A stretch of 64,000 bases of DNA from Archivesica marissinica (GCA_014843695.1 CM026390.1:14391318-14455317); one strand, 5' to 3'; shown: positions 46,158 through 57,213, counted from the stretch's first letter. The notes: generated by a model from the sequence alone, not told the origin. Numbers and translations are program-made.

Positions 46158-46661
46158 GACTCACTATGCCTTTGTTTCCATTTACTTGTTGAAATATATG
46201 GAGACGATTTATTTTTATAGCATAAGAAAGCCGAGAAGACTTCCGTATGAAGTGTACTGCAAAAAGGCCTTTGTAAATTAGTGTGAAAATGACACGTATG
46301 TATATGATACATAATAGGAAAGTATTCGGCACACAAGGTTTACATAAAGTCTGTTAGGTAAAATTAAAGGCATCGAGAGCCTTTAAACAGAGTTGACTGG
46401 GAGGTTACTAAAATATTTCTATTGCCTTACCCTCAAGCGTTTTAATTGGCTGAACCAGAATCAACCAACCAGAATGCTTCTTCACTTTCAGATTTAAATT
46501 CCTCACACCTTACTCTCTTAACGTTTTCATTGGCTAAAACCAAGTCAACTAATCACAACTACGCTTCTTCAGTTTCAGATTTAAACTGAGAGACGAGGCC
46601 AGGCTGTGTTCTGATGTAGAACTGTGAACTGCAATGGCACGCTTGTCTATATTGGTAAATG
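46158..46661 (-). other. Probable CNOT6 3' untranslated region
   Basis: Non-coding sequence follows the TAG stop on the minus strand. A reverse-strand AATAAA at 46213-46208 is about 450 bases downstream and could be the poly(A) signal. Beyond it the 66-bp minisatellite begins. Within it are two diverged copies of an imperfect ~90-bp segment (around 46425-46490 and 46510-46590, each with a TTCAGATTTAAA-type core). The end of the transcript is inference. Confidence 0.35.
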
Positions 46662-46950
46662 CTATCTGTGATGTTTATCCCTAGATGATCCTATCGCTCC
46701 AAGACTGCTGTTCCCGCTGTTTGCCGACACTGGCATATCATCACTCAGTATTGTAGATATGTCCGGGTAGGGAACCGGCATCTCAAATTCCACAAACAAT
46801 GAGAAATGATCGGATGGTATGTGTGGGTGTGGACAGCCGACAACCTTGTTTTCATGGAACCAATTATCATCCATAGGACCGAGTACTCCCAGAAGATTCA
46901 TGTAATGACGCGAGAAGAAGATGTAATCGATGATTCCTTTAAAATCAAAT
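46662..46950 (-). CDS. CNOT6: CNOT6 (CCR4 deadenylase) last coding exon with stop
   Basis: This exon encodes FDFKGIIDYIFFSRHYMNLL, then GCPHPHIPSDHFSLFVEFE and a C-terminal tail ending SSRDKHHR. The Asp of IIDYIF (codon 46926-46928) and the His of PSDHF (46806-46808) correspond to the last two catalytic residues of the EEP fold. The acceptor AG is at 46952-46951. The exon supplies the third base of the split Thr codon, and the TAG stop is at 46664-46662. The three exons together encode about 238 residues, roughly the C-terminal 40% of a usual ~550-residue CNOT6. The tail after the nuclease domain (PVPYPDISTILSDDMP and a Ser/Asn/Gly-rich end) looks lineage specific. The preceding intron is 46951-48686 (1736 bp), half filled by two minisatellites. 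Confidence 0.93.
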
Positions 46951-47276
46951 CTGAAAACACAAATACAAGTAGCGAATTCATACAACTCACTCAACCGTCT
47001 GTCTTGCGTAAATTAAGTCTTGTGAAAAACATTGTTAAAATTGAATTCATGTTGAAGTCGCATGAGCATAAATCTAACTCACTGTATGCAACCCGCAATA
47101 ACAAATTGTCTGTGAAATGCAACGGAACACGATATAACGAAACAACCGTATCAACTTTTCCTAGTGAAGATAAATTGATGTTTCGGGTTGGACACGGTTG
47201 ACACAAATACCAACTAAAAATGTTATATGTATATTTATTTGTCATTATTGATTATTGTCAAATGCAATCAGACTTT

Positions 47277-47712
47277 GCAACAGCCTCCCTCCAACAGTCG
47301 CAAGCTGCCTCACCATCAACAGCCTCCCTCCAACAGTCGCAAGCTGCCTCACCATCAACAGCCTCCCTCCAACAGTCGCAAGCTGCCTCACCATCAACAG
47401 CCTCCCTCCAACAGTCGCAAGCTGCCTCACCATCAACAGCCTCCCTCCAACAGTCGCAAGCTGCCTCACCATCAACAGCCTCCCTCCGATAGTCGCAAGC
47501 TGCCTCACCATCAACAGCCTCCCTCCAACAGTCGCAAGCTGCCTCACCATCAACAGCCTCCCTCCGATAGTCGCAAGCTGCCTCACCATCAACAGCCTCC
47601 CTCCGATAGTCGCAAGCTGCCTCACCATCAACAGCCTCCCTCCAACAGTCGCAAGCTGCCTCACCATCAACAACCTCCCTCCAACAGTCGCAAGCTGCCT
47701 CACCATCAACAG
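47277..47712 (+). repeat. Minisatellite in CNOT6 intron, 39-bp unit, 11 copies
   Basis: The unit contains CAGCCTCCCTCCAACAGTCG and CAAGCTGCCTCACCATCAA; some copies have CGATAGTCG. All open frames (up to 176 residues, both strands) are array translations inside the intron 46951-48686. Confidence 0.95.
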
Positions 47713-47727
47713 CTTCAGGCGGGAAGT

Positions 47728-48525
47728 GCAGTCAGTCACCTCTGATAGACTCGTACAGAGAGTTTTGGAGCCGCACTATATATAGTGCAGTCAGTCACCT
47801 CTGATAGACTCGTACAGAGAGTTTTGGAGCCGCACTATATATAGTGCAGTCAGTCATCTCTGATAGACTCGTACAGAGAGTTTTGGAACCGCACTATACA
47901 TAGTGCAGTCATTCACCTCTGATAGACTCATACAGAGAGCTTGGGAACCGCACTATATATAGTGCAGTCAGTCACCTCTGATAGACTCGTACAGAGAGTT
48001 TTGGAGCCGCACTATATATAGTGCAGTCATTCACCTCTGATAGACTCGTACAGAGAGTTTGGGAACCGCACTACACATAGTGCAGTCAGTCACCTCTGAT
48101 AGACTCGTACAGAGAGTTTGGGAACCGCACTACACATAGTGCAGTCAGTCACCTCTGATAGACTCGTACAGAGAGTTTGGGAACCGCACTACACATAGTG
48201 CAGTCAGTCACCTCTGATAGACTCGTACAGAGAGTTTGGGAACCGCACTACACATAGTGCAGTCAGTCACCTCTGATAGACTCGTACAGAGAGTTTGGGA
48301 ACCGCACTACACATAGTGCAGTCAGTCACCTCTGATAGACTCGTACAGAGAGTTTGGGAACCGCACTACACATAGTGCAGTCAGTCACCTCTGATAGACT
48401 CGTACAGAGAGTTTGGGAACCGCACTACACATAGTGCAGTCAGTCACCTCTGATAGACTCGTACAGAGAGTTTGGGAACCGCACTACACATAGTGCAGTC
48501 AGTCACCTCTGATAGACTCGTACCA
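47728..48525 (+). repeat. Minisatellite in CNOT6 intron, 59-bp unit with palindrome, about 13.5 copies
   Basis: The unit contains GTGCAGTCAGTCACCTCTGA, TAGACTCGTACAGAGAGTTT and CCGCACTA...TAGTGC. The left copies hold the perfect palindrome GCACTATATATAGTGC; the right-hand copies have GCACTACACATAGTGC. The right-hand block is homogeneous. Confidence 0.95.
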
Positions 48526-48686
48526 TTGGCAATCAGAATAACCTTACAGTTGAAATATAATAAACCTTTGTCGTTACTATATTACAGGTCAGTTGGTTTA
48601 ATAAATTGTTATGTTTCGTAGTATCAACGTTTCACAGTAAAGACGTTTGCTTGTATCGGGGTGCGTAAGGCAGTGGTTTGACTTAC

Positions 48687-48867
48687 GTATAGTTTGTGTT
48701 TTTCATGATATTGTCTTCGTACGCCTTGGCTAAGCGAAACTTGTGCGTGAGATGGGTGCTCGTGTCCTTGTGACTGTTGAATGTCTGCAGACACGCCTCG
48801 TAGCCGAGTTCTTTAAAGTCTATATGATTGCTGGCCACACGGCCTGTAGACAAATACTCTATTACAC
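48687..48867 (-). CDS. CNOT6: CNOT6 (CCR4 deadenylase) penultimate coding exon
   Basis: This 181-bp exon reads VIEYLSTGRVASNHIDFKEL and continues to NTNYT. It matches the segment after the DLNSLP motif in CNOT6/CNOT6L, where the family has a VVEYL...DFKEL stretch. The acceptor AG is at 48869-48868 and the donor GTAAGT at 48686-48681. It begins at codon base 2 (completing the Gly codon split from the 49725-49970 exon) and ends at codon base 2, so the next intron is phase 2. The upstream intron (48868-49724, 857 bp) contains a SINE with a nested foldback element. The middle of the exon (FNSHKDTSTHLTHKF) lies where the family is variable. Confidence 0.92.
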
Positions 48868-49200
48868 CTGCAACACAAGCAACATGCATGTTAATATAGA
48901 TGTCATAGGGTTCGATGTACGCTACTATATATAGACATACATAGCAAACACCACTTTATAAAAATACAAATTTATACGAACTCTTCATGCTGGGTAAAAT
49001 AAAGGCTATAAATAATTATAATATATATTAAATATTTGCAACTGAAAACTCTGGAAATGTCTCATGGAATTTCATTAGAATTGTGTTGTAACAGAATTGT
49101 GTTAAGATGTATGATCTACATCATTCTCAACCATGACTAGCACAAACTCTCATGAGAATACTGCTTTCAAATGTTCATTCGGTGATACATAAAATGATGT

Positions 49201-49664
49201 TTATATTATATTATATTTCGCTATATTGGATTGAGTGTAAAACTCGCATTCAACCAATCAAATAACTTCAAACTCAAGTTTCAGATTTGAGTTTGAGATC
49301 CTAGAAAATCTTTATAACCTCCAGGCCAGGCCTCGAGGTTATAATACTTTTCTCCTATCTCAAACTCAGTCTCAAGCTACTGATTGGTTCAGCTGGCAGT
49401 AAAACTCAAAATCAAGTTTTACGCCTGCATCAGCACCATTTCGGGCTATATCGCCGGTTAGCAGTTTACCTAACAACACCTTTCCTGGGCAGGCTCCAGC
49501 GGTTAACCAGTACTTGGGTGCACCAACCTCTGTAAGAAAGTGCAAACTTTTTCATATAAATGAGACACGGCCTGAGCGGGGCTCGAACCCGTGACCATCA
49601 GTGATGATAGGTTACAGTGGTATACAAGTCAGCGACCTTAACCACTCGACCACGCAGGCGGACT
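49201..49664 (-). mobile_element. SINE family B in CNOT6 intron, interrupted by a foldback element
   Basis: The outer boundaries are a perfect 13-bp target-site duplication CATAAAATGATGT (49188-49200 and 49665-49677). The SINE tail lies at 49201-49220 and the rest at 49416-49664; the tail word TTATATTTCGGGTTTTACGC is split by the foldback repeat. Confidence 0.92.
49221..49415. mobile_element. Foldback repeat F nested in SINE
   Basis: It starts near GATTGAGTGTAAAACTCGCA and ends near TGGCAGTAAAACTCAAAATC. The centre TAACCTCCAGGCCAGGCCTC...GAGGTTATA is palindromic, and flanking AACTCAAGTTT / TCTCAAACTC words are in opposite orientation. The related copy is at 56470-56890. Confidence 0.8.
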
Positions 49665-49724
49665 CATAAAATGATGTAAAATATGTGTATATGAACCGAA
49701 TAAGAATGCTGAATCAACGCTTAC

Positions 49725-49970
49725 CTGATTCTGGGAGAGAATTGAGATCACCACATAGTATGATGGGTATGGAATTACAGTCGATGGTGTGGCCGGCAGG
49801 GTGGAAGTCTGGACGTATAACTAGGTAGCTCTCCTCCACCACCTTCTTCAACTCAGACATGAGCATCATTGTCTGGATCAGCTTCACGTCCGAGAACTCT
49901 GGATCCCAGTGCATATGTGCAGTGGTCACCAGCAGTGGTTGCTTGATCTTTCCCTCTGGTGGTAATCCAC
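49725..49970 (-). CDS. CNOT6: CNOT6 (CCR4 deadenylase) internal exon, EEP nuclease domain
   Basis: This exon encodes part of the exonuclease-endonuclease-phosphatase domain of the CCR4-NOT poly(A) deadenylase, which shortens mRNA tails in the cytoplasm. The 82-codon stretch includes AHMHWDPEFSDVKLIQTMM and LCGDLNSLPESG, both highly characteristic of CNOT6/CNOT6L. The Asp and Asn of GDLNS (codons at 49747-49749 and 49741-49743) correspond to catalytic residues of the family. On the minus strand it follows a pyrimidine-rich AG acceptor (49972-49971) and ends at a GTAAGC donor (49724-49719). It starts at codon base 2 and ends at codon base 1, so both flanking introns are phase 1. The open frame continues upstream only through a minisatellite, so the true upstream exon is not adjacent. 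Confidence 0.93.
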
Positions 49971-50044
49971 CTGAAGTTAGACATAACACACATGAATAGG
50001 TACCAAAATATACCATACATTTGTATATGACTAGGAAACACATT

Positions 50045-50735
50045 GTCAAACCAAGAGATACCGTAATAGCCATGTCTAAGGAAGACAGTCTCAAACCAAG
50101 AGATACCATAATAGCCATGTCTAAGGAAGACAGTCTCAAACCAAGAGATACCGTAATAGCCATGTCTAAGGAAGACAGTCTCAAACCAAGAGATACCGTA
50201 ATAGCCATGTCTAAGGAAGACAGTCTCAAACCAAGAGATACCGTAATAGCCATGTCTAAGGAAAACAGTCTCAAACCAAGAGATACCGTAATAGCCATGT
50301 CTAAGGAAGACAGTCTCAAACCAAGAGATACCGTAATAGCCATGTCTAAGAAGACAGTCTCAAACCAAGAGATACCGTAATAGCCATGTCTAAGGAAGAC
50401 AGTCTCAAACCAAGAGATACCGTAATAGTCATGCCTAAGGAAGACAGTCTCAAACCAAGAGATACCGTAATAGCCATGTCTAAGGAAGACAGTCTCAAAC
50501 CAAGAGATACCGTAATAGCCATGTCTAAGGAAGACAGTCTCAAACCAAGAGATACCATAATAGCCATGTCTAAGGAAGACAGTCTCAAACCAAGAGATAT
50601 CGTAATAGCCATGTCTAAGGAAGACAGTCTCAAACCTAGAGATACCGTAATAGCCATGTCTAAGGAAGACAGTCTCAAACCAAGAAATACCGTAATAGCC
50701 ATGTCTAAGAAGACAGTCTCAAACCAAAAAATACA
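50045..50735 (+). repeat. Minisatellite in CNOT6 upstream intron, 45-bp unit, about 15.5 copies
   Basis: The unit contains AGACAGTCTCAAACCAAGAG and ATACCGTAATAGCCATGTCT AAGGA. The 45-bp length gives long spurious frames on both strands (MSKEDSLKPRDTVIA repeats), including the one that runs into the 49725-49970 exon. Confidence 0.95.
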
Positions 50736-50815
50736 AGATACAAATATGAACCAAGAGACACAAGATTTGATCACAAACTAATCTATATAAGATATGAACA
50801 GGAACCAAGGGATAC

Positions 50816-51011
50816 CAGGGTTCCCGCTGTCGGTCACCAATTGCGACAAAAAACAAATATTGGTGCTAAATTTTGTGAATTGGCGAAAATATTTGGCGCA
50901 ATTTTTTTTGGTAACATGTTTTGTCAAATACATGGCTTCAAATATTTATCCAGTGTTTTTCAATTGGCGACAGAAGTGGCGCAGACAAACATTCAGATAG
51001 AGGGAACCCTG
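50816..51011. mobile_element. MITE (196 bp) inserted in the 27-bp minisatellite
   Basis: Its ends are CAGGGTTCCC and GGGAACCCTG. GATAC is duplicated on both sides (50811-50815 and 51012-51016). The interior has CAATTGCGACAAAAAACAAA and TTTTCAATTGGCGACAGAAG in opposite orientation. Superfamily not certain; the CAGGG/CCCTG ends resemble hAT-like elements but the duplication seen is 5-6 bp, not 8. Confidence 0.75.
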
Positions 51012-53160
51012 GATACCAGATATGAACAGGAACCAAGGGATACCAGATATGAACAGTAACCAAGGGATACCAGATATGAACAGTAACCAAGGGATACCAG
51101 ATATGAACAGTAACCAAGGGATACCAGATATGAACAGGAACCAAGGGATACCAGATATGAACAGAAACCAAGGGATACCAGATATGAACAGGAACCAAGG
51201 GATACCAGATATGAACAGTAACCAAGGGATACCAGATATGAACAGTAACCAAGGGATACCAGATATGAACAGTAACCAAGGGATACCAGATATGAACAGG
51301 AACCAAGGGATACCAGATATGAACAGGAACCAAGGGATACCAGATATGAACAGTAACCAAGGGATACCAGATATGAACAGTAACCAAGGGATACCAGATA
51401 TGAACAGGAACCCTGGATACCAGATATGAACAGGAACCAAGGGATACCAGATATGAACAGTAACCAAGGGATACCAGATATGAACAGTAACCAAGGGATA
51501 CCAGATATGAACAGGAATCAAGGGATACCAGATATGAACAGTAACCAAGGGATACCAGATATGAACAGTAACCAAGGGATACCAGATATGAACAGTAACC
51601 AAGGGATACCAGATATGAACAGGAACCAAGGGATACCAGATATGAACAGTAACCAAGGGATACCAGATATGAACAGGAACCAAGGGATACCAGATATGAA
51701 CAGTAACCAAGGGATACCAGATATGAACAGTAACCAAGGGATACCAGATATGAACAGGAATCAAGGGATACCAGATATGAACAGTAACCAAGGGATACCA
51801 GATATGAACAGTAACCAAGGGATACCAGATATGAACAGTAACCAAGGGATACCAGATATGAACAGAAACCAAGGGATACCAGATATGAACAGGAACCAAG
51901 GGATACCAGATATGAACAGGAACCAAGGGATACCAGATATGAACAGTAACCAAGGGATACCAGATATGAACAGTAACCAAGGGATACCAGATATGAACAG
52001 GAATCAAGGGATACCAGATATGAACAGTAACCAAGGGATACCAGATATGAACAGTAACCAAGGGATACCAGATATGAACAGTAACCAAGGGATACCATAT
52101 ATGAACAGGAACCAAGGGATACCAGATATGAACAGTAACCAAGGGATACCAGATATGAACAGTAACCAAGGGATACCAGATATGAACAGTAACCAAGGGA
52201 TACCAGATATGAACAGGAACCAAGGGATACCAGATATGAACAATAACCAAGGGATACCAGATATGAACAGTAACCAAGGGATACCAGATATGAACAGTAA
52301 CCAAGGGATACCAGATATGAACAGGAACCAAGGGATACCAGATATGAACAGTAACCAAGGGATACCAGATATGAACAGTAACCAAGGGATACCAGATATG
52401 AACAGTAACCAAGGGATACCAGATATGAACAGTAACCAAGGGATACCAGATATGAACAGTAACAACGGGATACAAGATATGAACAGTAACCAAGGGATAC
52501 CAGATATGAACAGTAACCAAGGGATACCAGATATGAACAGTAACCAAGGGATACCAGATGTGAACAGGAACTAAGAGACATAAGATATGAACAGTAACCA
52601 AGGGATACCAGATATGAACAGTAACCAAGGGATAACAGATATGACCAGTAACCAAGGGATACCAAATATGAACAGTAACCAAGGGATAACAGATATGACC
52701 AGTAACCAAGGGATACCAAATATGAACAGTAACCAAGGGATAACAGATATGACCAGTAACCAAGGGATACCAAATATGAACAGTAACCAAGGGATACCAG
52801 ATATGAACAGTAACCAAGGGATACCAGATATGAACAGTAACCAAGGGATACCAGATATGAACATGAACCAAGGGATACCAGATATGAACAGTAACCAAGG
52901 GATACCAGATATGAACAGTAACCAAGGGATACCAGATATGAACAGGAACCAAGGGATACCAGATATGAACAGGAACCAAGGGATACCAGATGTGAACAGT
53001 AACCAAGGGATACCAGATATGAACAGTAACCAAGGGATACCAGATATGAACAGTAACCAAGGGATACCAGATATGAACAGTAACCAAGGGATACCAGATA
53101 TGAACAGGAACCAAGGGACACAAGATATGAACAGGAACAAAGAAATACAAGATGTGAACA
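51012..53160 (+). repeat. Large minisatellite, 27-bp unit, about 80 copies
   Basis: The unit is AACCAAGGGATACCAGATAT plus GAACAGT (or GAACAGG). AGT/AGG variants alternate irregularly. A block with TAACAGATATGACC (52630-52760) repeats as a 54-bp dimer. Both strands have very long open frames (up to 808 residues, nonapeptide repeats), which are artefacts in the putative CNOT6 intron. Confidence 0.97.
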
Positions 53161-53262
53161 GGAACTAAGCGATATAAGATATGAATAGAAGGAACTAAGC
53201 GATATAAGATATGAATAGAAGGAACTAAGCGATATAAGATATGAATAGAAACCAAGAGACAC
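53155..53262 (+). repeat. 30-bp tandem repeat derived from the 27-bp array edge
   Basis: Three copies of GGAACTAAGCGATATAAGAT ATGAATAGAA follow the 27-bp array and share its GAAC, AAG and GATATGAA words. Confidence 0.88.
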
Positions 53263-53289
53263 AAGATATGATGAGGAACCAAGCGATGC

Positions 53290-54100
53290 CAGACATAAAG
53301 AGGACAGGAATTCTGTAACCAAGAGCATGCAACACATACTCGTAAATGGAAAAGAAATTCTCAAATTAAATAATACAAGAAATTTAATATGAAATGAAAT
53401 GATTAATCATATCGGAGATAGGCTCTCCTAACTGTTACTTACCATTCTAAAAAACAAACCCAATTAATACATGCACAAAAACTGACATTTTCCAAGAAAT
53501 GCTGTAAAAAATGGATGTTTATCACCAATGTATTTCTAGCCACACCTGAACACCTTAGCTGTCAAAACATTATTATATATGATGTACTGATGTGTCATTA
53601 AGTCTAATATAAATTCATCAATAGGTTTTAAGCTCACCATTGTTTTGGTGCCGCACCTTTCATTTAATGACATTGGTTTGAATCATTTGACAAGAATAAT
53701 TCATAATGTCAAAATACACTAACAGTATATATATATATATATATATCCTTCCCCGCCATACACCAAGCTTTTATTAAAGGACATTATATATCATAGTTTA
53801 TATATATTTTTATGTTAACTTGAATGCGAAACGATTACGCGAGGGAAAGAGAAGAGGCAATGTGGAATAATGTGTCTTGCCCAGACTTCAGGACAAACTT
53901 TTCAGAACACTGGCCCGGTGACTTTTACATGTAGTCTTAAAATGGCTCATGCTTATTAATTAGTCATTGTTTTTACCAGCCCAAACCCAATCCACCAGCC
54001 TCGGGCATTGGACTGGCGCTATATTTGAAGACTGTAAAGATACAATAACGGTGGTTCTAGGGGGGCTCAATATCGCAATCCCAAGTTTCTTAGGCAGACA
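53290..54100. other. Unassigned DNA with a (TA)n microsatellite
   Basis: A (TA)10 tract lies at 53726-53746. The segment 53978-54100 has splice-like words on both strands but no convincing exon. Nothing else is supported. Confidence 0.4.
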
Positions 54101-54109
54101 ATGTATCCA

Positions 54110-55190
54110 TTTCACCACGGAGACTCCACACTCACCACGGAGACTCCACACTCACCACGGAGACTCCACACTCACCACGGAGACTCCACACTCAAAACGG
54201 AGACTCCACACTCACCATGGAGACTCCACACTCACAACGGAGACTCCACACTCACCACGGAGACTCCACACTCACCACAGAGTCTCCACACTCACCACGG
54301 AGACTCCACACTCAACCACGGAGACTCCACACTCACAACAGAGACTCCACACTCACCACAGAGACTCCACACTCACCACGGAGACTCCACACTCACCACA
54401 GAGACTCCACACTCACCATGGAGACTCCACACTCACAACGGAGACTCCACACTCACCACGGAGACTCCACACTCACCACGGAGACTCCACACTCACCACG
54501 GAGTGTCCACACTTACCACGGAGAATCCCCACTTACCACAGAGACTCACCACAGAGACTCCACACTCACCACGGAGACTCCATACTTACCATGGAGACTT
54601 CACACTTACCACGGAGAATCCACACTTACCACGGAGACTCACCACGGAGACTCCACACTCACCACAGAGACTCCACACTCACCACGGAGATTCCACACTC
54701 ACCACAGAGACTCCATACTCATCACGGAGACTCCACACTCATCACGGAGAATTACCACGGAGACTCCATACTCATCACGGAGACTCCACACTCACCACGG
54801 AGACACCACACTCACAACGGAGACTCCACACTTACCACGGAGACTCAACACTCATCACGGAGACTCCATACTCACCACGGAGACTCCACACTTACCACGG
54901 AGAATCCATACTTACCACGGAGACTCCATACTTACCACGGAGACTCCACACTCACCACGGAGACTCCACACTCACCACGGAGACTCCACACTCACCATGG
55001 AGACTCCACACTCATCACAGAGACTACACACTCACCACAGAGCCACCACACTCATCACAGAGACTCCACACTCACCACAGAGACTCATCACAGACTCCAC
55101 ACTTACCACGGAGCCTCCACACTCACCACGGAAACTCCACACTCAATATGGAGACTCCACACTTACCACAGAGACTCACCACGGAGACTC
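54110..55190 (+). repeat. Minisatellite, 20-bp unit, about 54 copies
   Basis: The unit is ACTCACCACGGAGACTCCAC with many single-base variants (ACCACA, ATCACG, AACTTACC) and occasional deletions. The His/Thr-rich frames of up to 461 residues in all three forward frames are spurious. Confidence 0.96.
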
Positions 55191-55270
55191 CACATATTAC
55201 ATCGGCTATTAGTATGTTGCCCACGTTCCCACGTCAGTTACATTTCAGTACGTTTCCTTGAAATGATTAA

Positions 55271-55509
55271 CCCATTTGATTCTGGATACCGTTCAAACAG
55301 TATTTGCAAAGAACATAGAGCCAGATCAGCTGCCACGGAATGTTCCGTCTGATCAGTCTCTATGCTATTTGCTATTCAGATGATCTTGCTAAGATACTTG
55401 GCTATGTAGCAAACAACATAGATCCTGATCAGCACGCAGCGTTACGCAGCGGCTGATCTGGATCTATGTTGTTTGCAAAAGCCTTTAAATGTATCCAGAT
55501 TGAAATGGG
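55271..55509. mobile_element. Foldback MITE, family 2 (239 bp), TTAA flanks
   Basis: TTAA is at 55267-55270 and 55510-55513. The ends CCCATTTGATTCTGGATACC and TATCCAGATTGAAATGGG are inverted. It is a shorter version of 41812-42161, lacking part of the right arm. Confidence 0.88.
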
Positions 55510-55513
55510 TTAA

Positions 55514-56465
55514 ACCTTTTGATTTCCTAGCACATAGCTATACTAGCTTCAGTGATGTAACCTTCATTACTTGGGAGGATACCCAATAAAACTTGAATGT
55601 CAAATCTAATGGGCCGCCAATAAAATGACAGAATTGACTACAAACTATAAAAGCCCAAAAATAAATTGTTTTGGTTTATCTCATCAGATGCATCTGGAAC
55701 ATTTAGCCCCTGTAGGGTTATAGTCATTACCCATGTCATATGTGTGAAATACACTTACAACTTGATGCAACTACCATGCAAACATAAACGCATGAAGACT
55801 CCTGTATTATAAATGTTCCCATTAAGGTTATTGTATATAATTTACATTACAAACATTTGACGCTAGTACTCCAGCACTGTAAACCCTGATTGGGATCTAA
55901 GAAATCATATATGGCTCAACATAAATATTGCATTTACAATTTTTGTGGGAATTTAAGATTTAGGCTTAGTCTCTTGTGTCCCATAATCTGGATTTGAATG
56001 AGTCGACAGTTTGCAGAATCTACCCTCTCTGGCAGGTCAATTCCACGCTTACTTGTCCATAAAGACATAAATACTCTCGAAAATGAACATATCTAGACAT
56101 ATTTAGATACTACAATAGCTTTAGATTATACAAATTTATTTTTTTAGCTCGATTGCAAAACAAGTTCTTACAACATTAGTTTAAGCACTCTCGAGACTTC
56201 AATCCTGAAAAACTTTATTATGAATTTACTTAGAATGTGTTACGGATAATTAGAAATCGTGATTATGGTGTTATCTTGTATATTTCGATCGTTAAATGTT
56301 TTCAAATTTAACAGTATGTTGAGGACTTTGCCCACACATAAACTGGTTATTGTGAGTGAAAGTACTATTTGTAGATTACCTCCCTTTATGAAAATATATT
56401 TACAATATCACCCATGACTTTGTGACTGGTGGCTTACTAATGCTAACAGCAAGATTAGTTTGCAT
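55514..56465. other. Unassigned AT-rich DNA with a SINE-tail relic
   Basis: At 56140-56215 a minus-strand relic of the family D tail is seen (AGCTCGATTGCAAAACAAGT, CTCTCGAGACTTCAATCCTG). The rest has no recognisable feature. Confidence 0.45.
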
Positions 56466-56469
56466 TTGA

Positions 56470-56890
56470 ATTATGGTTTCGAGAGCCGATTGGTTCAGCT
56501 GAGTGTAAAACTCGTATTCAACCAATCAAATAACTTCAAACTCGAGTTTGAGATCTGAGTTTGAGATCCGAGAAAATCTTTATAACCTCCAGGCCAGGCC
56601 TCGAGGTTATAAAACTTTTCTCCCATCTCAAACTCGGTCTCAAGCTACTGATTGGTTCAGCTGGCAGTAAAACTCAGTCTCAAGCTACTGATTGGTTCAG
56701 CTGGCAGTAAAACTCAGTCTCAAGCTACTGATTGGTTCAGCTGGCAGTAAAACTCAGTCTCAAGCTACTGATTGGTTCAGCTGGCAGTAAAACTATGTCT
56801 CAAGCTACTGATTGGTTCAGCTGGCAGTAAAACTCAAAATCAACCAATCAAATTATTTGTGTTTGAGATCTGAGAAGTGTTATAATCTCT
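56470..56890. repeat. Foldback repeat F, with one arm expanded as a 40-bp tandem array
   Basis: The left arm has GATTGGTTCAGCTGAGTGTA and the centre CTCCAGGCCAGGCCTCGAGG. The right arm segment CTCAAGCTACTGATTGGTTC AGCTGGCAGTAAAACTCAGT is repeated about 5 times (56638-56832). The end GAGATCTGAGAAGTGTTATA is again complementary to the centre-proximal words. Confidence 0.8.
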
Positions 56891-56943
56891 GGCACTGATC
56901 TGAGGGATGAATACAGTTATATACAAGGCTTGTGTTCTTATTA

Positions 56944-57201
56944 TAGTTATGTTATATTTCGGGTTTTACGCCTGCATCAGCACTATTTCGGGCTATATCG
57001 CTGGCGGGCAGTTTACCTAACAACACCTTTCCTGGGCAGGCTCCAGCGGTTAACCAGTACTTGGGTGCACCAACCTCCGTAAGAAACTGCCAACTTTTTC
57101 ATATAAATGAGACACAGCCTGAGCGTGGCTCGAACCCGTGACCATTAGTGATAGGTTACAGTGGTATACAAGTCAGCGACCGTAACCACTCGACCATGGA
57201 G
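56944..57201 (-). mobile_element. tRNA-derived SINE, family B, with 12-bp TSD
   Basis: It has the full family body; the head reads CCTCCATGGTCGAGTGGTTA. The target-site duplication GTGTTCTTATTA is at 56932-56943 and 57202-57213. Confidence 0.92.
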
Positions 57202-57213
57202 GTGTTCTTATTA

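Noticed and set aside
46806..47201. 131-codon plus-strand frame and 84-codon minus-strand frame near the last CNOT6 exon
   Set aside because: The plus frame lies antisense to the well-supported exon 46662-46950; the minus frame lies in the intron and has no family signature.
50938..53364. 808- and 778-codon minus-strand frames and 382-codon plus-strand frame
   Set aside because: The 27-bp unit is free of stops in several frames on both strands. Nonapeptide repeats without any domain, and position in a putative intron, argue against a gene.
53978..54100. Candidate upstream CNOT6 exon on the minus strand (GIAIL... ending at a GTAAAA donor in phase 1)
   Set aside because: The phase would fit the 49725-49970 exon, but the peptide has no convincing similarity to the family, both strands have splice-like words, and the rest of the expected domain is missing.
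53967..55352. 461-, 386- and 331-codon His/Thr-rich frames
   Set aside because: All three forward frames of the 20-bp array are open at once, which is the mark of an array artefact.
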